Assembly: GCA_900551635.1 (NCBI GenBank)
Contig: URWQ01000014.1
Location: 1-15,164 of the forward strand
Direction: 5' to 3'
From: an uncultured Collinsella sp.
GTDB lineage: Bacteria > Actinomycetota > Coriobacteriia > Coriobacteriales > Coriobacteriaceae
DNA length: 15,164 nucleotides
Shown here one piece after another: positions 1 to 5,114 of this stretch. The notes beneath the pieces are model-generated. The model made no database searches and was not told where the DNA came from. It was given only the letters and a program-made list of their open reading frames with translations. A program made the position numbers and the translations under genes. Positions within the stretch are counted from its first letter, which is position 1. Each line of letters opens with the position of its first letter.

Positions 1-2
1 GT

Positions 3-134
3 GTTTATTCAAAAAAATATGGGATTGATACCGAAAATGATTTGCAGACAGAAGTCCGTGAGCAGGTGACAAAAGCCATTGCGGATTTGAAGAACTGGGA
101 GAAGAAACTTCTTATAAAATTGCAGCAAAATTAA
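3..134 (+). CDS. C-terminal 43 residues of an unrecognised AT-rich gene (5' end outside the window)
   Basis: An open frame enters from the left edge and stops at TAA 132-134. The 43 visible residues are rich in Lys, Gln, Asn and Ile, contain the stretch TKAIADLKNWEKKL and look like a charged terminal helix. Base composition is much more AT-rich than the rest of the window, which suggests a horizontally acquired gene or DNA of different origin. The stop sits directly before a strong hairpin terminator, which supports a genuine gene end. I do not recognise the family, and the function cannot be judged from this piece. Confidence 0.5.
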   Translation, partial: VYSKKYGIDTENDLQTEVREQVTKAIADLKNWEKKLLIKLQQN

Positions 135-137
135 AAA

Positions 138-170
138 TGGGGCATAGCTCGCGACATGAGCTATGCCCCA
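138..170. terminator. Bidirectional rho-independent terminator
   Basis: A perfect 13-bp stem (TGGGGCATAGCTC at 138-150 paired with GAGCTATGCCCCA at 158-170) closes a 7-nt loop. It is preceded by a run of A (133-137) and followed by TTCTT, so it can terminate transcription from both directions. It lies between two convergent gene ends, the AT-rich fragment on the left and the comM fragment on the right. Confidence 0.85.
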
Positions 171-212
171 TTCTTAACGGGGATAAAAGAGTGTGATGAT
201 GTATGAACTTTA

Positions 213-557
213 CTACATCCCGAACTTTCTGTCCAGCGTCCTGTATTGCAGCGTCTCGGACAGATGCGCCGTGTCCAGTACCTCGCTGCCGTCGAGATCG
301 GCCACGGTCCGGGCTACGCGCAGAATGCGGTCATAGGCGCGGGCGCTGTAGCCCATGCGTTCAAACGCACCGCGCAGCAGCTTTTCGGCGGCGGGGGCAA
401 GCGGGCAGTAGCGGCGCAGCATACCGCTGGGCAGCTGGGCGTTGCAGGTAAAGCCAAGGCCTTGGTAGCGCTGGGCCTGCATGGCGCGTACCGCGGCCAC
501 CCGCGTGCGGATGTCAGCGCTCGGCTCGCCGCCGGTTTTGGCGGCAAGGGCGTCGGC
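213..557 (-). CDS. comM: C-terminal fragment of a ComM/YifB-family Mg-chelatase-like AAA ATPase (truncated at the 5' side)
   Basis: On the minus strand the last ~114 residues match the end of the ComM/YifB family, whose characterised members act in natural competence as helicases that help branch migration of incoming DNA. Visible landmarks are a GEPSADIRTRV segment (family form ESSAxIRxRV), NAQLPSGMLRRYC, a SARAYDRILRVARTVADLDGS block and the terminal LQYRTLDR motif. The stop is at 213-215. A full family member has roughly 500 residues, so the Lon-like and AAA+ domains that should lie to the right are absent. Upstream of about residue ADALAAK the frame continues only as an accidental antisense reading of a plus-strand gene. 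The gene is broken near 550-570. Confidence 0.8.
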   Translation of the reverse strand, partial: ADALAAKTGGEPSADIRTRVAAVRAMQAQRYQGLGFTCNAQLPSGMLRRYCPLAPAAEKLLRGAFERMGYSARAYDRILRVARTVADLDGSEVLDTAHLSETLQYRTLDRKFGM

Positions 558-1274
558 TCGGCGACCCTCACCGAGGACCAGCTCGATTCGACCGTGGCAA
601 GCTACAGCTACAACGGCAAGAAGAGCGACATCACCGCGCGCGAGGCCATTGAGAGCCAGTACAGCCTCGACACCGTCAAGGATGGCGATGGCAACTACAC
701 CGCTCCCTCTGCCGACGTCATCCTGTCCTACGTGCGCAACAAGATCCTGCTCGACGCTGCCGAGGACGAGGGCATCACCGTCTCTTCTAAGGAGATGAAG
801 AAGTACGCCGAGGATTCCATCGGCACTTCGGACTACAAGACCATGGCCACGCAGTATGGCGTGTCCAAGGACCAGGCCAAGCAGATCGTCCGTCAGTCCG
901 CGACGCTGCAGAAGCTCTACAAGAAGAAGGTGGGCGATAGCTCCGCAAGCATGCCGACCGCCCCGACCGAGCCTGCTGACGGCAACGAGGAGACCGCGAG
1001 CAAGGACTACGCCGATTACATCATCAAACTTGCCGGCGACGAGTGGGATAGCTCGAAGGGTACCTGGAAGGACGAGAACGGCACCTACGCTAAGGCCTTT
1101 GCCGACGATGCCTTTACGGCCGATAGCGCCACCTATAAGCAGGCCATGACCGCCTACTACACTGCTTACCAGCAGTACTCTTCGCAGGCTTCGAGCGCCA
1201 GCTCCAAGTGGACCGAGTATGCTAACGGCCTCTACGCCAAGGCCAACATCAGCATCTACGGCCTGTTTGCGTAA
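558..1274 (+). CDS. SurA N-terminal-like chaperone/foldase domain protein, N-terminus missing
   Basis: The frame from about 558 encodes ~238 residues resembling the SurA N-terminal (trigger-factor-like) domain found in extracytoplasmic peptidyl-prolyl isomerase lipoproteins of Gram-positives. The pattern is ATLTEDQLDSTVASY, a helical region with ILLDAAEDEGITVSSKEM, then a long helical Ala/Lys/Tyr-rich tail. No parvulin PPIase signature is evident, so the role would be chaperone-like binding of secreted proteins outside the membrane. The signal peptide and lipobox expected upstream are not present, because the DNA to the left encodes comM on the other strand. The frame stays open to 246, but that part is antisense to comM and is not protein of this gene. 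A terminator follows the stop. Confidence 0.65.
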   Translation, partial: SATLTEDQLDSTVASYSYNGKKSDITAREAIESQYSLDTVKDGDGNYTAPSADVILSYVRNKILLDAAEDEGITVSSKEMKKYAEDSIGTSDYKTMATQYGVSKDQAKQIVRQSATLQKLYKKKVGDSSASMPTAPTEPADGNEETASKDYADYIIKLAGDEWDSSKGTWKDENGTYAKAFADDAFTADSATYKQAMTAYYTAYQQYSSQASSASSKWTEYANGLYAKANISIYGLFA

Positions 1275-1316
1275 AGAGTCGCACGGCTCATCGAGCATCT
1301 AGCCGATAGACAGCAG

Positions 1317-1353
1317 AAAGTCCGCCAGTACGGAAGTCGTTCTGGCGGACTTT
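1317..1353 (+). terminator. Rho-independent terminator after the SurA-like gene
   Basis: A 12-bp perfect stem pairs AAAGTCCGCCAG (1317-1328) with CTGGCGGACTTT (1342-1353) around a 13-nt loop and runs into a T tract (TTTTT to 1355). It lies about 40 nt after the SurA-like stop codon and faces the end of the minus-strand regulator gene. Confidence 0.9.
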
Positions 1354-1388
1354 TTGCGTTGAGGGCGTGATTGGCGGCTTAATTATGG

Positions 1389-1628
1389 CTATTCATCTTT
1401 AAGTCCAAAAAGGTTATCGGCTTCATCGTCAGGCATATATTCCAGTACATCGCCCGGTTGGCAGTCGAGTGCCCGGCATATCGCGTCAAGAGTTGAAAAA
1501 CGTATGGCAGAAACCTTGCCCGTCTTAATGCGTGACATATTGACCTGGGAGATGCCCACGCGTCCCGCAAGCTCTTTGGATGAGATCTTGCGTTCGGCGA
1601 GCATGCGGTCAAGCCGCAGAATAATCAT
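1389..1628 (-). CDS. Small Cro/C1-type (XRE, YozG-like) helix-turn-helix regulator
   Basis: A 79-residue protein consists almost entirely of one Cro/C1-type HTH domain. SSKELAGRVGISQVNMSRIKTGK spans the second and third helices, and the LDAICRALDCQPGDVLEY tail is typical of the short YozG/YdaS-like regulators. It should bind DNA as a dimer. The start ATG at 1628 is preceded by a GGGGGA ribosome binding site. It begins 9 bp after the stop of the DUF2975 gene, so the two form an operon. Regulators of this size commonly accompany DUF2975 membrane proteins, and autoregulation of the pair is likely, though the target is not shown by the sequence. Confidence 0.85.
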   Translation of the reverse strand: MIILRLDRMLAERKISSKELAGRVGISQVNMSRIKTGKVSAIRFSTLDAICRALDCQPGDVLEYMPDDEADNLFGLKDE

Positions 1629-1637
1629 GGATTCCCC

Positions 1638-2276
1638 CTAGAGCAACTCGTCATCTTGTTTTTGCAGGATATACCCGTAGCGGAAGATGCTGGCAATCAG
1701 GCAAATAATCAGGCCCGCAAAGAGCATGGAGGGCTCGAATAACTGGCCGGCGAACGCATCCGTAAAGCTGCCGCCAAATCCTGAGAGTATCATTCCCGTG
1801 ATTACGGCACCAAGAAGCCTCACGGCAACGCCGCCGATAAGGAATAAATGTCCTACTCGACGAAGTGTCTGGTTACATTCAAGGTCAAAGGGCCTGCCTT
1901 CCTTTTCAATGTTTAAGAAAAGCCTGCGCACGCTTAGCGCGATGGTAAGCGCGAGGCATGTCATCAAGAGGCTCCCTATGGCAGTGTGACCATCGTGTGC
2001 GACGAGCATAAGTGGGGTCTGCGCATCGGTACCGACGATAGCCAGGCACGGCCCTTCGCCGCCTTGAAGTTCTACGGATTGGAGACACGACCCTTGGGAG
2101 AGGCTAGGCAATACGAGTAGAAGGTCAATCGCAATGACTGCGAGAAGTCCCAGAGCGAGCGCCACGGTGGTGCAGATTGTGGCCCATTTGCAGATGCGAG
2201 TGAGCTTCCTCAGATCGGCTATTGCCTGTTCACGGTCGATGGCTTCATTCGATTTGGATACGTTCCAGCGGATCAT
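1638..2276 (-). CDS. DUF2975-family integral membrane protein
   Basis: This 212-residue protein has four hydrophobic segments, in order: the ATICTTVALALGLLAVIAID region, the AIGSLLMTCLALTIALSV region, a LFLIGGVAVRLLGAVITGMIL region, and the LFAGLIICLIASIFRYG region. A soluble loop lies between the first two. The R-RLFLNIEKEGRPF motif after helix 2 and the FRYGYILQKQDDELL tail are characteristic of DUF2975. The biochemical function of the family is unknown. I chose ATG 2276 over the upstream TTG at 2291 because GGAGGAGCT lies directly before it as the ribosome binding site and would otherwise be coding. It is followed 9 bp later by its partner XRE regulator. Confidence 0.85.
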   Translation of the reverse strand: MIRWNVSKSNEAIDREQAIADLRKLTRICKWATICTTVALALGLLAVIAIDLLLVLPSLSQGSCLQSVELQGGEGPCLAIVGTDAQTPLMLVAHDGHTAIGSLLMTCLALTIALSVRRLFLNIEKEGRPFDLECNQTLRRVGHLFLIGGVAVRLLGAVITGMILSGFGGSFTDAFAGQLFEPSMLFAGLIICLIASIFRYGYILQKQDDELL

Positions 2277-2317
2277 AGCTCCTCCAACCAATGTCTTGGA
2301 TGATACTTGTATCTCAT

Positions 2318-2345
2318 ATCATATTTAATGATAAACGATAAACAA
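2318..2345 (-). promoter_or_regulatory. Promoter of the DUF2975-XRE pair with a direct-repeat candidate operator
   Basis: On the minus strand TTGTTT (2340-2345) and TATGAT (2318-2323) are 16 bp apart, which resembles a sigma-70-type promoter about 45 bp before the start codon. The -35 and spacer contain two tandem GTTTATC units, a plausible operator for the co-encoded XRE regulator. The assignment rests on pattern only. Confidence 0.5.
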
Positions 2346-2506
2346 TTACAGATTAGAGTAAGTAATGTTTGTGAGACGAATAGCGAGAGCTATGGCTCAT
2401 TTTGGGTGTCGGAGTTTGGCGCGCGGGGGATGAGGACAAATGTCAAAACTTCCCTTGATCGCGCAAGCGCTCCATTGTGTTTCCCTAATTCATCTGGGAA
2501 AACGAC

Positions 2507-2520
2507 TGCAAACGATTGCA
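2507..2520 (+). promoter_or_regulatory. Candidate cre / LacI-CcpA-type operator
   Basis: TGCAAACGATTGCA is an inverted repeat (TGCAA/TTGCA with centre ACGA) that fits the core catabolite-responsive element pattern TGNAANCGNWNNCA known for CcpA and related LacI-family regulators. Its place ahead of a sugar PTS operon fits catabolite control. It lies about 470 bp before the first gene, so action by looping or on a more upstream promoter would be needed. Confidence 0.4.
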
Positions 2521-2525
2521 AGTAA

Positions 2526-2556
2526 CCGGTGAACGGTCGAAAACTACCGTTCACCG
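2526..2556. repeat. CGGT inverted-repeat array, copy 1
   Basis: CCGGTGAACGGTCGA (2526-2540) contains two CGGT units 7 bp apart. An 11-bp arm, CGGTGAACGGT (2527-2537), is the exact reverse complement of ACCGTTCACCG (2546-2556) across an 8-bp spacer. The same architecture recurs at 2744-2776. It may be a dimeric or tetrameric operator, or a hairpin if transcribed. Confidence 0.7.
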
Positions 2557-2566
2557 ATAATCTCAA

Positions 2567-2583
2567 AACTGGTTCTAACTGGT
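2567..2583. promoter_or_regulatory. Tandem AACTGGT half-sites, candidate GntR-family operator
   Basis: AACTGGT occurs at 2567-2573 and again at 2577-2583, one helical turn apart. ACTGGT is the half-site of the DasR/NagR type of GntR-family operators (DasR consensus ACTGGTCTAGACCAGT). Here the halves are direct, not inverted, so it may be a weak or accessory site for the GntR regulator encoded at 6372-7103. Confidence 0.35.
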
Positions 2584-2743
2584 ATTAAGTCAAAAAGACC
2601 AATTCACATATCTTCACAATGACCTGCAATTTTTCTACACGCTATTTTTAGCCGCCCTGCGTTGTTTAGACACAGGAAAAGATCCGATCTTTTGCCAAAG
2701 CATTTCGGAACGGTTTCAAAACCGCAGGTAGAAGTGTTAACGA

Positions 2744-2776
2744 CCGGTAAACGGTCGATTTATCACCGTGAGCGGT
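2744..2776. repeat. CGGT inverted-repeat array, copy 2
   Basis: CCGGTAAACGGTCGA (2744-2758) differs from copy 1 by one base. It is followed at nearly the same distance by ACCGTGAGCGGT (2765-2776), an imperfect counterpart of the ACCGTTCACCG arm. The two arrays lie 218 bp apart in the same orientation, which suggests binding sites for one unknown regulator. Confidence 0.65.
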
Positions 2777-2824
2777 GCAAAAACGTTTTACCGTATGAAT
2801 CAACGAAAGCGACCTCTTCTGGGG

Positions 2825-2863
2825 TGATATAGTGACAACAACACGTCACGTGGTTACTACCAG
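2825..2863 (+). promoter_or_regulatory. Extended -10 promoter with downstream GntR-type operator for the PTS operon
   Basis: TGATATAGT (2825-2833) fits an extended -10 element (TGn followed by TATAGT); no good -35 is visible. Transcription would begin near 2840, and TGGTTACTACCAG (2851-2863), with inverted arms TGGT/ACCA, would lie just downstream, where a bound repressor can block elongation. The same 13 bases occur in the agaS promoter at 7144-7156, which argues for a shared regulator. A third short palindrome, ACCACTGGT, sits at 2871-2879. Confidence 0.55.
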
Positions 2864-2926
2864 TTTAGAAACCACTGGTCTTCAAAGTACGCTTTCTAAG
2901 AAGCTTTAAGGGCGAGCGCCCGCTGG

Positions 2927-2969
2927 CTTCCGAAAATCATCGGACTCAGATCGTACACACCTTCGGAAG
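2927..2969 (+). promoter_or_regulatory. Leader hairpin overlapping the ribosome binding site of the first PTS gene
   Basis: CTTCCGAA (2927-2934) is the exact complement of TTCGGAAG (2962-2969), enclosing 27 nt. The 3' arm includes most of the ribosome binding site GGAAGGG that precedes ATG 2980. When folded it would partly hide that site, so translation of EIIA, and by coupling of YajC, could depend on the state of the leader. A smaller stem (GGGC/GCCC, 2910-2921) lies just before. Confidence 0.4.
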
Positions 2970-2979
2970 GGAAATTTGA

Positions 2980-3423
2980 ATGGTTGGCTTTATTCTTACC
3001 GGTCATGGACAGTTCGCACCCGGCCTCGCAAGCGCTATCGCTATGGTTGCTGGCGACCAGCCCGCTTTTACCGTCGTTCCTTTTGAGGGCGACCAGGCTG
3101 CTTCCTACGGTGAGGATCTCCGCGCCGCTATTACCGCCATGCGCGAGGAGTGCGATGGCGTGCTCGTCTTTACCGACCTGCTTGGTGGCACCCCGTTCAA
3201 CCAGTCGATGATGATTGCCCAGGATGTCGACAACGTCGAGGTTCTGACCGGCACCAACCTTCCCATGGTTATTGAGCTTCTGTTCCTCCGCGGCAACGCC
3301 ACGCTCGCCGAGCTTGGCGAGCAGGCCGTGACCGTTGGCCAGACGGGCATCACCGCCCAGACGGTCGCATCCGTTGCCGGCTCCGAGGAAGAGGATATCT
3401 TCGGCGACGAGGACGGCATCTAA
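2980..3423 (+). CDS. agaF: PTS mannose/fructose/sorbose-family EIIA component
   Basis: This 147-residue protein is a complete EIIA-Man domain. It takes phosphate from HPr on the histidine in the N-terminal FILTGHG motif (His9) and passes it to EIIB in the cytoplasm. The segment VFTDLLGGTPFNQS around residue 65 is the second family signature and helps form the active site. The acidic C-terminal tail (GSEEEDIFGDEDG) resembles a linker to EIIB in fused proteins, but here EIIB is separate. It is the first gene of the operon, with GGAAGGG as ribosome binding site, and its stop overlaps the yajC-like start (TAATG). Assignment to a GalNAc-type system rests on the neighbours agaS and agaA. Confidence 0.93.
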   Translation: MVGFILTGHGQFAPGLASAIAMVAGDQPAFTVVPFEGDQAASYGEDLRAAITAMREECDGVLVFTDLLGGTPFNQSMMIAQDVDNVEVLTGTNLPMVIELLFLRGNATLAELGEQAVTVGQTGITAQTVASVAGSEEEDIFGDEDGI

Positions 3424-3704
3424 TGGCCGATTTCGGAGCCAACGTCCTGAGCTCCTCGGTTGCCCTTTTAGGCCTGCTTGTCATCATGGGCTTGATTTAC
3501 ACCATCTGGTCGCAAATCAACATGAAGAAGAAGCAGAAGTACTTCAAGGAGCTGCACACCGAGCTCAAGCCGGGTCAGGAGGTTCTTTTCGCCGGCGGTA
3601 TCTATGGAACCGTCAAAGGCATCGAAGGCGAGAAGGTCCAGATCAAAGTCCGATCCGGAGCCGTCGTAGATGTTTCGCGTTACGCGATTCAGGAGATCAA
3701 GTAA
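3423..3704 (+). CDS. yajC: YajC-family small membrane protein embedded in the PTS operon
   Basis: This 93-residue protein has one N-terminal transmembrane segment (about residues 8-28) and a basic stretch MKKKQKY. A YajC-type soluble part follows, with ELKPGQEVLFAGGIYGTVKGIEG and VQIKVRSGAVVDVSRYAIQEI. In E. coli YajC is an accessory partner of SecDF-YidC. Here no sec gene is nearby, and the start codon overlaps the stop of the EIIA gene (TAATG), so the protein is made by translational coupling with PTS components. YajC-like genes also sit in mannose-family PTS operons for hyaluronan-derived amino sugars in streptococci. A role in assembly or stability of EIIC/EIID is a reasonable inference, not shown. 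Confidence 0.88.
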   Translation: MADFGANVLSSSVALLGLLVIMGLIYTIWSQINMKKKQKYFKELHTELKPGQEVLFAGGIYGTVKGIEGEKVQIKVRSGAVVDVSRYAIQEIK

Positions 3705-3740
3705 CTGTCGTCAGCAAATAACGAAAGGAAGCTGATCAAC

Positions 3741-4223
3741 ATGGCAGAACCCAACATTCTTCTTACCCGCATCGATAACCGACTGGTCCATGGTCAGGTT
3801 GCCACCCAGTGGAACTCCACTCTGGGCTCCAACCTCATCCTCGTCGCTAACGACGACGTGGCGTCCAACACCATGCGCCAGAACCTCATGAAGATGGCCG
3901 CTCCCGCCGGCGTCGCTACGCGTTTCTTCTCCCTGCAGAAGACCATCGACGTCATTGGCAAGGCGAGCCCGCGCCAGAAGATCTTCATCGTGGCCGAAAC
4001 ACCGGAAGACGTGCTTACGCTCGTCAAGGGCGGTGTGCCTATAAAGAAGGTAAACATCGGCAACATGCACATGTCGGAAGGAAAGCGCCAAGTCGCCACC
4101 TCCGTCGCAGTTAACGACGAGGATGTCGCTGCGTTTAAAGAGCTGCAGGAATTGGGGGTGGAGTTGGAGATCAGGCGCGTTCCGAGCACGCCTGTTGAGG
4201 ACACGAGCAAGCTCTTCTCGTAA
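3741..4223 (+). CDS. agaV: PTS mannose/fructose/sorbose-family EIIB component
   Basis: A 160-residue EIIB protein of the mannose family. The phosphorylation site is His17 in the RIDNRLVHGQ motif. Other family blocks are the GSNLILVANDDVA segment, AAPAGVATRFFSLQKTI, and LVKGGVPIKKVNIGNMHM. It accepts phosphate from EIIA and transfers it to the sugar bound by EIIC/EIID at the inner face of the membrane. AAAGGAAG precedes the start. It follows yajC by 36 bp and is separated from EIIC by a 90-bp gap with a small hairpin. A close paralogue without the active histidine lies at 14543-15055. Confidence 0.94.
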   Translation: MAEPNILLTRIDNRLVHGQVATQWNSTLGSNLILVANDDVASNTMRQNLMKMAAPAGVATRFFSLQKTIDVIGKASPRQKIFIVAETPEDVLTLVKGGVPIKKVNIGNMHMSEGKRQVATSVAVNDEDVAAFKELQELGVELEIRRVPSTPVEDTSKLFS

Positions 4224-4240
4224 TCCTCGTGATCCACGTT

Positions 4241-4260
4241 GTCAGGAGTGAAACCCTGAC
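4241..4260 (+). promoter_or_regulatory. Small intercistronic hairpin between the EIIB and EIIC genes
   Basis: GTCAGG (4241-4246) and CCTGAC (4255-4260) form a 6-bp stem with an 8-nt loop and no T tract. In an otherwise tight operon this 90-bp gap could be an RNA processing or stability element that sets the ratio of soluble to membrane subunits. That role is inferred from position only. Confidence 0.3.
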
Positions 4261-4313
4261 GTTCTGTACGTGATATCCAAAGTGCGTACATTCATTTTGA
4301 AAGGAGGAGCAAG

Positions 4314-5114
4314 ATGGAATACTCGATCATCCAGATCGCTCTGGTCTTCGTCGTCACGTTCATCGCGGCAATCGACCAGTTTGACTTCCTCGAGTCTCTC
4401 TATCAGCCCATCGTCACCGGCGCCGTCATCGGTCTTATCCTTGGCGACCTCAACACCGGTCTTCTCGTGGGTGGTACCTATCAGCTCATGACGATCGGCA
4501 ACATGCCGATCGGAGGCGCTCAGCCGCCTAACGCCGTCATCGGCGGCATCATGGCAGCCATTCTCGCTATCGCCACGGGCCTTGAGCCCAACGCGGCAGT
4601 CGGCCTCGCCATTCCGTTCGCTCTGCTTGGCCAGCTCGGCGTTACCCTGGTCTTCACGCTTATGTCCCCGCTTATGTCCACGGCCGATAACATGGCTCAT
4701 AACGCGGACACCAAGGGCATCGAGCGCCTGAACTACTTCGCCATGGCTCTGCTCGGCCTGATCTTCGCTGTCGTCGTCACCCTGTTCTTCATCGCTGGCG
4801 CTACCATCGGTCAGACCATCGCTTCCGCCATCCCGACTTGGCTGCAGACCGGTCTGTCCGCTGCAGGCGGCATGATGCGCTTCGTCGGCTTCGCCGTCCT
4901 GCTCAAGGTTATGATGAACCGCGATATGTGGGGCTTCTTCCTCATGGGCTTTGGCCTCGCGCTCATCACCGTTGCCAACGATTCGCTGGCAACCCCTGCT
5001 CTGCTCATCCTCGCTCTCATCGGCTTCGGCATCGCTTTCTGGGACTTCCAGCAGCAGACCGAGCTGAAGGGTGCAGCTGTTTCTGACGGAGGTGACTTCG
5101 AAGATGGCATCTAA
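4314..5114 (+). CDS. agaW: PTS mannose/fructose/sorbose-family EIIC permease component
   Basis: This 266-residue, strongly hydrophobic protein has the features of mannose-family EIIC: a start in IIQIALVFVVTFIAAIDQ, the PIVTGAVIGLILGDLNTGLLVGGTYQLM region, and NMPIGGAQPPNAVIGGIMAA. Several transmembrane helices follow. With EIID it forms the membrane channel that moves the amino sugar inward and presents it for phosphorylation. An AGGAGGAG ribosome binding site precedes the ATG. Its last 11 bases overlap the EIID gene, so the two membrane subunits are translationally coupled. Similarity to AgaW/AgaC-type proteins is judged from context; an EIIC sequence alone does not fix the sugar. Confidence 0.93.
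   Translation: MEYSIIQIALVFVVTFIAAIDQFDFLESLYQPIVTGAVIGLILGDLNTGLLVGGTYQLMTIGNMPIGGAQPPNAVIGGIMAAILAIATGLEPNAAVGLAIPFALLGQLGVTLVFTLMSPLMSTADNMAHNADTKGIERLNYFAMALLGLIFAVVVTLFFIAGATIGQTIASAIPTWLQTGLSAAGGMMRFVGFAVLLKVMMNRDMWGFFLMGFGLALITVANDSLATPALLILALIGFGIAFWDFQQQTELKGAAVSDGGDFEDGI

Larger units (their letters stand above)
2346..2979. other. Long gene-free control region upstream of the PTS operon
   Basis: No convincing gene lies in these ~630 bases. The only open frame on the plus strand (to 2525) has no ribosome binding site and no family character. The region is more AT-rich than the coding DNA around it. It is crowded with inverted and direct repeats: a cre-like site at 2507-2520, two CGGT arrays at 2526-2556 and 2744-2776, short palindromes (2677-2693 with arms AAAAGAT/ATCTTTT, and 2711-2724 with arms CGGTTT/AAACCG), GntR-type operators, and a hairpin before the first PTS gene. 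The load of sites suggests several regulators act on the PTS operon. Confidence 0.7.

Noticed and set aside
246..557. Plus-strand extension of the SurA-like frame to an ATG at 246
   Set aside because: This part is the antisense of the comM C-terminus; it lacks a signal peptide and a ribosome binding site, so the ATG is not a real start.
2307..2525. 72-codon plus-strand open frame in the long control region
   Set aside because: No ribosome binding site, mixed composition, no family likeness, and it overlaps the promoter of the minus-strand pair and the cre-like site.
2711..2724. CGGTTTCAAAACCG palindrome as a separate operator
   Set aside because: It is a clean short palindrome but occurs once and has no consensus I can name, so it is mentioned only in the control-region entry.
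2526..2776. Possible CRISPR array from the repeated CGGT blocks
   Set aside because: Only two units, 218 bp apart, with no regular spacers and no cas genes; they look like operators.
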